From Clostridiaceae bacterium (lineage in GTDB: Bacteria > Bacillota > Clostridia > Oscillospirales > Acutalibacteraceae): a stretch of 8,501 bases of DNA. The notes under the pieces were generated by a model, which saw only the letters and a list, made by a program, of their open reading frames with translations, was not told the DNA's origin and made no database searches. Below are positions 1 to 6,600 of this stretch, piece after piece (the first letter of the stretch is position 1; each line of letters begins with the position of its first letter). The translations under genes and the position numbers were made by a program. The stretch is from positions 1-8,501 of the forward strand of contig JAEDML010000048.1 in assembly GCA_016303035.1 (NCBI GenBank), read 5' to 3'.

Positions 1-39
1 AGCGGTATGGAATTTACGGAGGAGGGAACGCAGAAATGA
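1..39 (+). CDS. metN: 3' end of upstream ORF, probably methionine ABC transporter ATPase MetN (partial)
   Basis: Only the last 12 codons and the TGA stop lie in the window, in frame 1, ending in residues EEGTQK. The stop overlaps the metI start (ATGA at 36-39), the tight translational coupling usual between ATPase and permease genes of ABC importers. The fragment is far too short to identify by sequence. The name MetN, the cytoplasmic ATPase of the MetNIQ importer, is inferred only from the metI and metQ genes that follow. It could be another gene of the same operon. Confidence 0.55.
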   Translation, partial: SGMEFTEEGTQK

Positions 40-716
40 TTTCGGAGATGCTTCAAAAGCTCTGGCAAAACGGCGTTTTACAGACGGGAATTTGGGAAAC
101 GGTTTATATGACCGTCCTTTCAACCGTTTTTTCCTACATAATCGGATTGCCGTTGGGACTTCTGCTCTCTGTTACCGATAAGGGCGGAATACACCCGATA
201 GGCTGGCTTAACCGAATCGTCGGCATTATAGTTAACGCATTCCGCAGTATACCCTTTATTATTTTAATGGTGGCAATGCTGCCGGTTGCAAAGCTTGTTG
301 TAGGCAGCAGCCTCGGCAACCGCGCAATGATTGTAACGTTGGTTATAGCGGCGGCGCCGTATGTGGCGCGAATGGTCGAATCCTCGGTAAAAGAGGTGGA
401 TTCGGGCGTTATCGAGGCCGCGAGGGCTATGGGAACCTCGTCCTTTAAAATCATAGTAAAGGTGCTTATTCCCGAAGCCAAACCCTCGCTTATAATCGGC
501 TCCGTAATATCTATGGTTACCATTCTCGGATATTCGGCAATGGCGGGAACCATAGGCGGCGGAGGACTCGGACAGATAGCCATAACCTACGGCTATCAAA
601 AGTATCAGGACGATATTGTATGGATATGCGTTGTCCTTACAATAATAATCGTTCAGGTAATTCAGGAGGTAGGTACTTTTATCGCTCATAAGACCGATAA
701 AAGAATCCATAAATAA
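36..716 (+). CDS. metI: Methionine ABC transporter permease MetI
   Basis: Membrane permease of the MetNIQ high-affinity importer for methionine (D- and L-Met in characterised members); it passes substrate delivered by MetQ using ATP hydrolysed by MetN. The 226-residue protein is close to the family length (about 217-225). Hydrophobic helices are visible at about 22-46, 60-88, 97-112, 150-172 and 195-215. The ABC permease 'EAA' loop that docks on the ATPase is at about 127-150 (EAARAMGTSSF onward), followed by the conserved AMAGTIGGGGLGQIA stretch at 168-182, typical of MetI. The ATG start is supported by the GGAGGAGGG ribosome site at 18-26, 9 nt upstream, and overlaps the preceding stop by 4 nt, implying translational coupling. 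The family call is firm; the substrate follows from the family and the neighbouring metQ. Related importers can carry other small substrates. Confidence 0.95.
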   Translation: MISEMLQKLWQNGVLQTGIWETVYMTVLSTVFSYIIGLPLGLLLSVTDKGGIHPIGWLNRIVGIIVNAFRSIPFIILMVAMLPVAKLVVGSSLGNRAMIVTLVIAAAPYVARMVESSVKEVDSGVIEAARAMGTSSFKIIVKVLIPEAKPSLIIGSVISMVTILGYSAMAGTIGGGGLGQIAITYGYQKYQDDIVWICVVLTIIIVQVIQEVGTFIAHKTDKRIHK

Positions 717-732
717 AAAGAAAGGCGTGTTT

Positions 733-805
733 ACGGTATGAAAAACCTGTTTGAAGAACTGGTTCGCGCAAACTTCAGGTTCGGACGAATGTGTACGCGT
801 ACCGT
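733..805 (+). promoter_or_regulatory. Nested inverted repeats in the metI-metQ spacer (candidate RNA structure)
   Basis: The outer pair is ACGGTA (733-738) with TACCGT (800-805). An inner pair is AACCTG (744-749) with CAGGTT (776-781), extendable across a bulge by AAG with CTT. The repeats bracket a possible 23-codon ORF: its ATG begins at the last base of the left outer arm and its stop lies just past the right outer arm. No T-run follows, so it is not a standard terminator. It could process or stabilise the mRNA so that metQ is made in excess over metI, as binding proteins often are, or act as a translated leader. Found by eye; no folding energy was computed. Confidence 0.35.
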
Positions 806-809
806 TTAA
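738..809 (+). CDS. Possible 23-residue small ORF between metI and metQ
   Basis: An ATG at 738 opens a 23-codon frame ending at TAA (807-809). The peptide starts MKNLFEELVRANF and ends GRMCTRTV. It is amphipathic and Arg-rich near its C-terminus, with adjacent Met and Cys residues at 18-19. The ribosome site is only moderate (AAGAAAGG at about 718-725, about 12 nt upstream). The frame lies wholly inside the metI-metQ spacer and matches the inverted repeats around it. It may be a leader peptide for metQ, an unrecognised small protein, or chance. I do not recognise a family. The next gene, metQ, starts 47 nt after its stop with its own strong ribosome site. Confidence 0.3.
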   Translation: MKNLFEELVRANFRFGRMCTRTV

Positions 810-856
810 AATATTCATTATAAACCAAAATATTTATCAAAAAGGAGATAATCAAA

Positions 857-1705
857 ATGAAAAAAATTATATCTGTATTATTAACATTGGCACTTTCGGT
901 AGGCTTAATTGCCCTTGTAGGCTGCGGCTCCGAAAACACTTCAAGTGATGGCGGCAAAGGCGATGACAAGGTAATAACGGTAGGTGCAAGCTCAACACCC
1001 CATGCCGAAATTCTTGAACAGATTGAAGATAAGGTGGCAGAAAAGGGATATACGCTTAAAATTGTAGTTTACGATGACTACGTACTTCCGAATCAGGCGT
1101 TGTCCGACGGCACTATTGACGCAAACTACTTCCAGCATACACCGTATCTTAACAGCTACAATAAGTCAAACGGTACCGACCTTGTTTCGGCAGGCTCTGT
1201 TCACTACGAGCCGTTCGGAGTTTACGGCAACGGCGTTACCGACCTTAAAGCTCTTAAAAAGGGAGCAACAATTATAATTCCGGCCGATGACAGCAACGAA
1301 ACCCGCGCACTGTTCCTGTTACAGCAGGAGGGACTTATCACCCTTCCGGAGGACGCCAGCGCAGAAAAGGGCGTTACAACCCTTGACATAGTAGATAACG
1401 GCGGTTACGATATTGTTGCCGTTCAGGCTGATACCGTTGCGGCACAGCTTAACAACAGCGATGCAGGAACTATTGCGGTAATTAACGGTAACTATGCGCT
1501 TGCCGCAGGACTTAAGGTTTCCGAAGCACTCGCAACCGAGGACGCTTCGGGTCAGGCCGCGCAGACCTATGCAAATATTGTCGCGGTAAGAAAAGAGGAT
1601 AAGGACAGCGAAAAGACCAAGGTTCTTGTAGACGCTTTAAAAACAGATGATGTAAAGAGCTTTATCGAGAATGAGTACAAGGGCGCCGTGGTTGCTATAT
1701 TCTGA
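857..1705 (+). CDS. metQ: Methionine-binding lipoprotein MetQ (NlpA family)
   Basis: Membrane-anchored substrate-binding protein of the MetNIQ importer; it captures methionine outside the membrane and hands it to MetI. The 282-residue product has a lipoprotein signal peptide (MKKI, hydrophobic 5-22) ending in the lipobox LVGC with Cys23 as the lipidated residue, then a Ser/Gly/Asp-rich linker (24-37). The mature part carries NlpA-family landmarks: VGASSTPHAEILEQI (about 42-56), NYFQHTPYL (about 89-97) and a C-terminal EYKGAVVAIF. Length fits the family (about 265-285). The ATG has AAAGGAG at 841-847, 9 nt upstream. It is separated from metI by 140 nt and is followed by a hairpin terminator, so it ends the operon. 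The ligand is inferred from the family; some NlpA homologues bind dipeptides or other amino acids. Confidence 0.95.
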   Translation: MKKIISVLLTLALSVGLIALVGCGSENTSSDGGKGDDKVITVGASSTPHAEILEQIEDKVAEKGYTLKIVVYDDYVLPNQALSDGTIDANYFQHTPYLNSYNKSNGTDLVSAGSVHYEPFGVYGNGVTDLKALKKGATIIIPADDSNETRALFLLQQEGLITLPEDASAEKGVTTLDIVDNGGYDIVAVQADTVAAQLNNSDAGTIAVINGNYALAAGLKVSEALATEDASGQAAQTYANIVAVRKEDKDSEKTKVLVDALKTDDVKSFIENEYKGAVVAIF

Positions 1706-1726
1706 TAAGAAAGCATAAAAATAAAC

Positions 1727-1757
1727 AACACCTCGGCTTTATGACAGCCGAGGTGTT
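1727..1757 (+). terminator. Hairpin terminator after metQ
   Basis: Perfect 12-bp stem AACACCTCGGCT (1727-1738) with AGCCGAGGTGTT (1746-1757) and a 7-nt loop, starting 21 nt after the metQ stop. The downstream T-run is poor (ATTTTGT at 1761-1767, a better T6 only at 1776-1781), so release may be less efficient than the hairpin suggests. No convergent gene is present, so it serves the + strand operon. Confidence 0.8.
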
Positions 1758-1799
1758 CGGATTTTGTGGGATATGTTTTTTGTGACTTGCAAAAAACTA

Positions 1800-1829
1800 T
1801 TGACAAAACATATGGTTTAGTGGGATAAT
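1800..1829 (+). promoter_or_regulatory. Sigma-A-type promoter upstream of rsmD
   Basis: A perfect -35 box TTGACA (1800-1805) is followed after 18 nt by GATAAT (1824-1829, 5 of 6 to TATAAT). It sits in an AT-rich gap after the metQ terminator and about 50 nt before the rsmD start, so it probably drives rsmD-coaD and the coiled-coil gene. Start site inferred near 1836. Confidence 0.6.
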
Positions 1830-1871
1830 AACAGTATTATAGGATTAGTATATTTATTGAATTTTAATTTT

Positions 1872-1877
1872 GGTGAT
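1872..1877 (+). promoter_or_regulatory. Ribosome binding site that decides the rsmD start
   Basis: GGTGAT matches the 3' half of the full anti-16S complement (AAGGAGGTGATC) and lies 4 nt before the ATG at 1882. That spacing suits 1882, while the in-frame TTG 1870, GTG 1873 and ATG 1876 overlap or precede it. Confidence 0.45.
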
Positions 1878-1881
1878 GCTA

Positions 1882-2424
1882 ATGCGGATTATTACCGGAA
1901 CTGCAAGGGGCAGGCGGCTTATTTCGCCCGAGGGTATGGATGTTCGTCCTACCCCCGAGCGCGTAAAGGAAGCGCTTTTCAGCTCAATACAGTTCGATAT
2001 AGAGGGCAGGAGGGTACTTGACCTTTTTGCCGGCTCCGGTCAGCTCGGAATAGAGGCGTTAAGCCGCGGCGCCGAAAGCGCGGTATTTGTCGATATGTCG
2101 GCGGAATCGGTAAAGGTTGTAAAGCACAATCTTGAAGTAAGCGGATTTACCGAAAAAGCAAGGGTGTATCAGAGCGATTATGCCTCCTTTACGGCGGTAA
2201 ACCGCGGCGAGTACGATATTGCTTTTCTCGACCCGCCATATAAGTCGGGACTTCTTGAGCCGGCGCTTAAAGCCGTGTGTCCGCTTATGAGCGATTACGG
2301 CGTTATTTTGTGCGAACACCCCGAAACCGTTGTGCTGCCCGATACTGTCGGGGATTTCAGCGCTGTGCGCCGCTACCGCTACGGTAAGGTGTTTATCACC
2401 TCTTACAGGAAAGGGGCGGAATGA
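1882..2424 (+). CDS. rsmD: 16S rRNA (guanine(966)-N(2))-methyltransferase RsmD
   Basis: SAM-dependent methyltransferase that modifies G966 (E. coli numbering) of 16S rRNA in the 30S subunit. From ATG 1882 it is 180 residues, near the family length (about 180-200). The start reads MRIITGTARGRRL, the standard N-terminus of the family, and the upstream in-frame codons lack a usable ribosome site. Visible motifs: RPTPERVKEALFS (22-34), SAM-binding motif I LDLFAGSGQLGIEALSRGA (46-64; Gln54 stands where Ala is frequent) and the catalytic DPPY at 117-120, the D/N-P-P-Y motif of exocyclic amino methyltransferases. It follows a promoter-like sequence and overlaps coaD by 1 nt; rsmD-coaD pairing (ylbH-coaD in Bacillus) is widespread in Firmicutes. 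The call is firm; the exact start is less certain. Confidence 0.94.
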   Translation: MRIITGTARGRRLISPEGMDVRPTPERVKEALFSSIQFDIEGRRVLDLFAGSGQLGIEALSRGAESAVFVDMSAESVKVVKHNLEVSGFTEKARVYQSDYASFTAVNRGEYDIAFLDPPYKSGLLEPALKAVCPLMSDYGVILCEHPETVVLPDTVGDFSAVRRYRYGKVFITSYRKGAE

Positions 2425-2918
2425 TGGCAAAGGAAAGAATTGCAATATGCCCCGGCAGCTTCGACCCCGTTACGATAGGTCATCTTGATATTATCAACAG
2501 GGCGGCGGCTATGTTTGACAGGGTGATAGTCACGGTTATGACCAATACTTCAAAACTCTGTTCCTTTACGGCAGAGGAAAGAGTGGGTATGCTTCGCAAA
2601 TGCATTCAAGGCGCGGAGAATATTGAGGTTGACAGCTATGACGGTCTGCTTGCGGAATATGCGGCGAAAAAAGGCGCCTGCGCTATAATAAAGGGCTTGC
2701 GCGCCATGTCTGATTTTGAATATGAATTTCAGATGGCGCTTACCAATAAAAAGCTTAATCCCGAGGTTGAAACGCTGTTTCTTACCACATCGGCTCAAAA
2801 TATGTATTTAAGCTCAAGCATGGTAAAGCAGATTGCAAGCATGGGCGGAGATATTTCGGATTTTGTCCCCGCCGAAATACATCGGGACATAATAAACCGT
2901 ATTTACATTAAGAAATAA
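2424..2918 (+). CDS. coaD: Phosphopantetheine adenylyltransferase CoaD
   Basis: Catalyses ATP + 4'-phosphopantetheine to 3'-dephospho-CoA + PPi, the fourth step of CoA synthesis, in the cytoplasm. From ATG 2424 the product is 164 residues (family about 155-165). It is a nucleotidyltransferase-fold protein with CPGSFDPVTIGH (9-20), where T17-x-G-H20 is the T/HxGH nucleotide motif seen in CoaD. It also has the conserved IKGLRAMSDFEYEFQMA (89-105, Arg93 matching the conserved substrate-contact Arg) and the second ATP-binding stretch LSSSMVKQIA (129-138). Two adjacent ATGs are possible (2421 and 2424); AGGGG at 2412-2416 sits 7 nt before 2424 but only 4 nt before 2421, so 2424 is preferred. It overlaps the rsmD stop by 1 nt, implying coupled translation. 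Confidence 0.96.
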   Translation: MAKERIAICPGSFDPVTIGHLDIINRAAAMFDRVIVTVMTNTSKLCSFTAEERVGMLRKCIQGAENIEVDSYDGLLAEYAAKKGACAIIKGLRAMSDFEYEFQMALTNKKLNPEVETLFLTTSAQNMYLSSSMVKQIASMGGDISDFVPAEIHRDIINRIYIKK

Positions 2919-2949
2919 AAAAACAGCGCCGTTTAAAAGCGGCAGCTAC

Positions 2950-2954
2950 GGAGG
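2950..2954 (+). promoter_or_regulatory. Ribosome binding site that decides the start of the coiled-coil gene
   Basis: GGAGG directly abuts an in-frame ATG at 2955 (zero spacing, unusable) but lies 9 nt before the ATG at 2964. The latter is therefore the likely start. Confidence 0.7.
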
Positions 2955-2963
2955 ATGAAAAAA

Positions 2964-3428
2964 ATGACACTTGATGATTTACTTGAACAGTTTGACGAGG
3001 TTCTTGACAGCGGAATAAAAATTCCCGGCAAGAAGACAATTGTGGATGTTGATAAGCTGCGTGCCGTTGTAGACGATATCCGTCTTAACATTCCTGCCGA
3101 AATCAAGCAGGCAAAGGGCATAGTTTCCGACCGCGCCGATATTATAACCAACGCAAAGCGCGAGGCTGACGGTATTATCAGAAGTGCCGAGGAACGCGCA
3201 AAGGCAATGGTAGCGCAAGAGGAAATCGTAAAGCTTTCTCAGGATAAGGCGGCGGAAATCATAGCCGCCGCACAGGCGAAGAGCCGCGAAATGCGCAAGG
3301 CCGCGCAGGATTTTGTCGATGATATTATGCGCAGGGCTGACGAGGGACTTACCGCCAATCTCGGCGAGGTAAGAAAGACAAGGGCCGCTTTAAAGCAGCA
3401 GATTCCCTCCGCTTCTAAGGAATCCTAA
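2964..3428 (+). CDS. Coiled-coil protein, DivIVA-like / V-ATPase subunit H-like, function unknown
   Basis: A 154-residue, highly charged, Ala-rich protein with no signal peptide or membrane segment. Residues 1-30 are acidic and hydrophobic (MTLDDLLEQFDEVLDSG) with a short basic turn IPGKK (20-24). Residues 28-50 (VDVDKLRAVVDDIRLNIPAEI) are the most recognisable part. From about 45 to 146 it is an almost unbroken helix with heptad-like spacing (AKREADGIIRSAEERAKAM), typical of a coiled coil. It resembles a family common in Clostridia next to coaD, usually annotated only as 'ATPase', ATP synthase B/H-like or DivIVA-like. I infer a structural or scaffolding cytoplasmic protein, possibly linked to division or envelope growth, with no direct evidence. 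It lies 45 nt after coaD with no clear terminator between, so it is probably cotranscribed with rsmD-coaD. Confidence 0.85.
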   Translation: MTLDDLLEQFDEVLDSGIKIPGKKTIVDVDKLRAVVDDIRLNIPAEIKQAKGIVSDRADIITNAKREADGIIRSAEERAKAMVAQEEIVKLSQDKAAEIIAAAQAKSREMRKAAQDFVDDIMRRADEGLTANLGEVRKTRAALKQQIPSASKES

Positions 3429-3450
3429 TAAATTTTCAATATCATTTACA

Positions 3451-3491
3451 GGCTGAAAACCCGAATAGATTTGTTTCGGCGGTTTTCGGCC
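3451..3491 (+). promoter_or_regulatory. Long hairpin in the ileS leader
   Basis: GGCTGAAAACC (3451-3461) pairs with GGTTTTCGGCC (3481-3491), 11 bp with one G-T pair. It continues after a 2-nt bulge with CGAA/TTCG around a 9-nt loop. No T-run follows, so it is not an ordinary terminator. It could close the upstream transcript or be the first stem of a regulatory leader for ileS. A weak promoter-like pair (TTTACA at 3445-3450, TAGATT at 3466-3471, 15-nt spacer) overlaps its left arm and loop. Confidence 0.5.
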
Positions 3492-3551
3492 GGTATTTGT
3501 GCGACCGTACCGCAAAGACCGCGGTTGCCGTAATAGGCGTAACTTAGCTTT

Positions 3552-3586
3552 GGCTTTCGTACTATTATGGGCGAAAGCCGTTTTTT
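3552..3586 (+). terminator. Intrinsic terminator immediately upstream of ileS
   Basis: Stem GGCTTTCG (3552-3559) with CGAAAGCC (3572-3579), extendable by a T-G pair on each side, loop about 10-12 nt, followed by six T residues (3581-3586). Only 22 nt separate it from the ileS GTG, leaving no room for a promoter. ileS transcripts must pass through it, so it is either a leaky operon terminator or an attenuator. An alternative pairing, CAAAG (3513-3517) with CTTTG (3548-3552), would overlap the base of the left arm and might act as a weak antiterminator. This is hand-derived. Confidence 0.85.
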
Positions 3587-3591
3587 ATACC

Positions 3592-3600
3592 AGGAAGGGG
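3592..3600 (+). promoter_or_regulatory. Ribosome binding site that decides the ileS start
   Basis: The purine run AGGAAGGGG lies 8 nt before GTG 3609. An in-frame ATG at 3567 falls inside the loop of the terminator hairpin with no ribosome site, so GTG 3609 is the probable start. Confidence 0.8.
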
Positions 3601-3608
3601 TTAATTCC

Positions 3609-6600
3609 GTGTACAAGAGCATATCTCCCAATCTCAACTTTGTTGAAGAGGAAAAAAAGATAGAAAAATTTTGGCAGGACGAAAAGATTTTTGAAAAGAG
3701 TGTAGAAACGCGCGCTAAGGGCGAACCGTATGTATTTTACGACGGGCCTCCTACGGCTAACGGAAAGCCGCACATAGGCCATGTGCTTACCCGTGTTATT
3801 AAGGATATGATACCGCGCTACCGCACAATGAAGGGCTATATGGTTCCGCGCAAGGCAGGCTGGGATACCCACGGTCTTCCTGTAGAGCTTGAGGTTGAAA
3901 AGCTTTTGGGGCTTGACGGTAAGGAGCAGATAGAGCAGTACGGGCTTGAACCGTTTATCGACCACTGCAAGGAAAGCGTTTGGAAGTATAAGGGTATGTG
4001 GGAGGATTTCTCGCGCACCGTCGGCTTCTGGGCGGATATGGACGATCCGTATGTTACCTATCATAATGATTTTATAGAGTCCGAATGGTGGGCTTTAAAG
4101 CAAATCTACGAAAAGGGTCTGCTTTACAAGGGCTTTAAAATTGTTCCCTACTGCCCGAGATGCGGAACTCCGCTTTCCTCACACGAGGTGGCACAGGGCT
4201 ATAAGAGCGTTAAGGAGCGCAGTGCTGTAGTACGCTTTAAGGCTAAGGGCGAGGACGCATATTTCCTTGCATGGACCACTACTCCGTGGACACTTCCGTC
4301 AAATGTTGCGCTCTGCGTTAACCCCGATGAAATATACTGCAAGGTAAAGGCGGCGGACGGTTATACCTACTATATGGCAGAGGCTCTGCTTGATAAGGTT
4401 CTCGGAAAGCTCGGCAGTGAGGATACGCCCCCATACGAGATACTTGAAAGCTTTAAGGGCTCTGAGCTTGAATACAGGGAATATGAGCCGCTGTTTGAAT
4501 GTGTTAAGCCGGTATGCGAAAAGCAGAATAAAAAGGGCCATTATATAACCTGTGACAGCTATGTCACCATGACCGACGGTACCGGTATCGTTCATACCGC
4601 GCCCGCTTTCGGTGAGGATGACGCAAGGGTAGGCAGAAAGTATGACCTTCCCTTTGTTCAGTTTGTTGACAGCAAGGGCGATCTTACAAATGAAACACCG
4701 TATGCAGGAGTATTCGTAAAGGACGCCGATCCTATGGTGCTTAAAGACCTTGACAGTAAGGGTCTGCTCTTTGACGCGCCTAAATTCGAGCACGAATATC
4801 CCTTCTGCTGGCGCTGCGATACGCCGCTTATTTACTATGCGCGCGAATCGTGGTTTATAAAGATGACCGATGTAAAGGAAGACCTTATACGCAACAACAA
4901 TACCGTCAACTGGATTCCCGAAAGCATCGGAAAGGGACGTTTCGGCGACTGGCTGGAAAATGTACAGGACTGGGGAATTTCAAGAAACCGCTATTGGGGT
5001 ACGCCGCTTAATATCTGGCAGTGCGAATGCGGTCATATGCATTCTATAGGCAGTATTGAGGAGCTTAAATCAATGTCCGACAACTGCCCCGACGATATTG
5101 AGCTTCACCGCCCGTATATCGACGCGGTAACAATTAAATGCCCGAAATGCGGAAAACAGATGCACCGCGTGCCTGAGGTTATAGACTGCTGGTTTGATTC
5201 GGGCTCCATGCCGTTTGCACAGCATCACTATCCCTTTGAAAACAAGGAATTGTTTGAGTCTCAGTTCCCGGCGGACTTTATATCCGAGGCGGTTGACCAG
5301 ACCCGCGGCTGGTTTTATTCCCTTCTTGCTATTTCTACCCTTATCTTTAATAAGGCTCCCTATAAAAATGTAATTGTTTTAGGCCATGTTCAGGATGAAA
5401 ACGGACAGAAAATGAGTAAATCAAAGGGTAATGCAGTCGACCCGTTTGACGCGCTTAAAACCTACGGAGCCGACGCTATACGCTGGTATTTCTATACCAA
5501 CTCCGCCCCGTGGCTGCCAAACCGTTTCCACAGCAAGGCGGTAATCGAGGGTCAGCGCAAATTTATGGGAACCCTTTGGAACACCTATGCGTTTTATGTG
5601 CTTTATGCAAATATTGACGAATTTGACCCCACAAAGTATTCTATAAATAATTGTCAGCTTACCGTTATGGACAAATGGCTGCTTTCAAAGCTTAATTCCA
5701 TGGTTAATGCGGTAGATGAAAATCTCGCAAACTACCGCATACCCGAGGCCGCAAGGGCGCTTCAGGAATTTGTTGACGATATGAGTAACTGGTATGTTCG
5801 CAGAGGACGCGAGCGTTACTGGGTACAGGGCTTAACCGATGATAAAATTGCCGCTTATATGACGCTCTATACCGCGCTTGTAACCACGGCTAAGGCCGCC
5901 GCTCCCATGGTACCGTTTATAGCTGACAGCATTTATCTTAACCTTGTAAGAAGTGTTGATAAGTCGGCTCCCGAGAGCGTTCATCTCTGCGATTTCCCGA
6001 CAGTTAACACCGAATACATTGATAATACGCTTGAAGAAAAGATGGACGAGGTGCTTAAAATTGTTGCGCTCGGACGCGCGGCGCGCAACGGCTCTTCAAG
6101 AAAGAACCGTCAGCCGCTTTCGGTGATGTATGTAAAGGCCGATACCGCGCTGGACGGATATTATGCGGATATTATTAAGGATGAGCTTAATATTAAGCAG
6201 GTAAGCTTTACAGATGAGGTTGACGGATTTATAACCTACCGCTTTAAGCCCCAGCTTAAGACTGTGGGTCCAAAATACGGCAAGCAGCTTAACGAAATAC
6301 GCGTATCGTTGTCCGAGCTTGACGGTAATGCCGCCAAGGCAGAGCTTGACCTAAACGGAAGCATAACCCTTAAACTGCCCTCGGGAGATGTTATCCTTAC
6401 TGCTGAGGATTTGCTTATCGAATCAGAGCAGAGGGAGGGCTTCTACACAATAAGCGACAAGGGAATTACCGTAGCGCTTGATACCGCGCTCACTCCCGAG
6501 CTTATTGAGGAGGGCTTTGTAAGAGAGCTTGTAAGCAAGATTCAAACCATGCGTAAGGAAGCCGGCTTTAATGTAATGGATCATATAAATGTAACATTAA

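Noticed and set aside
134..583. A 149-codon minus-strand ORF inside metI, and several others on the minus strand (264-818, 2059-2445, 3585-4064, 4299-4793, 7509-7826)
   Set aside because: They lie opposite well-identified genes, have low-complexity or implausible translations and lack ribosome sites. They are shadows of codon bias on the + strand.
751..948. A 65-codon + strand ORF across the metI-metQ spacer into metQ
   Set aside because: It starts at a TTG without a ribosome site and overlaps the metQ signal peptide in another frame. The 738-809 frame and metQ explain the region better.
2924..2945. Small inverted repeat GCCGTTT/AAGCGGC between coaD and the coiled-coil gene as a terminator
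   Set aside because: The stem is only about 5 bp and no T-run follows. The genes are most simply one operon.
3501..3528. Canonical T-box for ileS
   Set aside because: GTACCGC matches part of the consensus, but the UGG element and a recognisable stem I with an isoleucine specifier loop are not visible, and the leader is short. Kept only as a possibility within the attenuator finding.
3567..3608. Upstream ATG extension of ileS by 14 codons
   Set aside because: The ATG lies in the terminator loop with no ribosome site. GTG 3609 has a good purine-rich site, and the protein then begins YKSISPNLNF, a normal family start.
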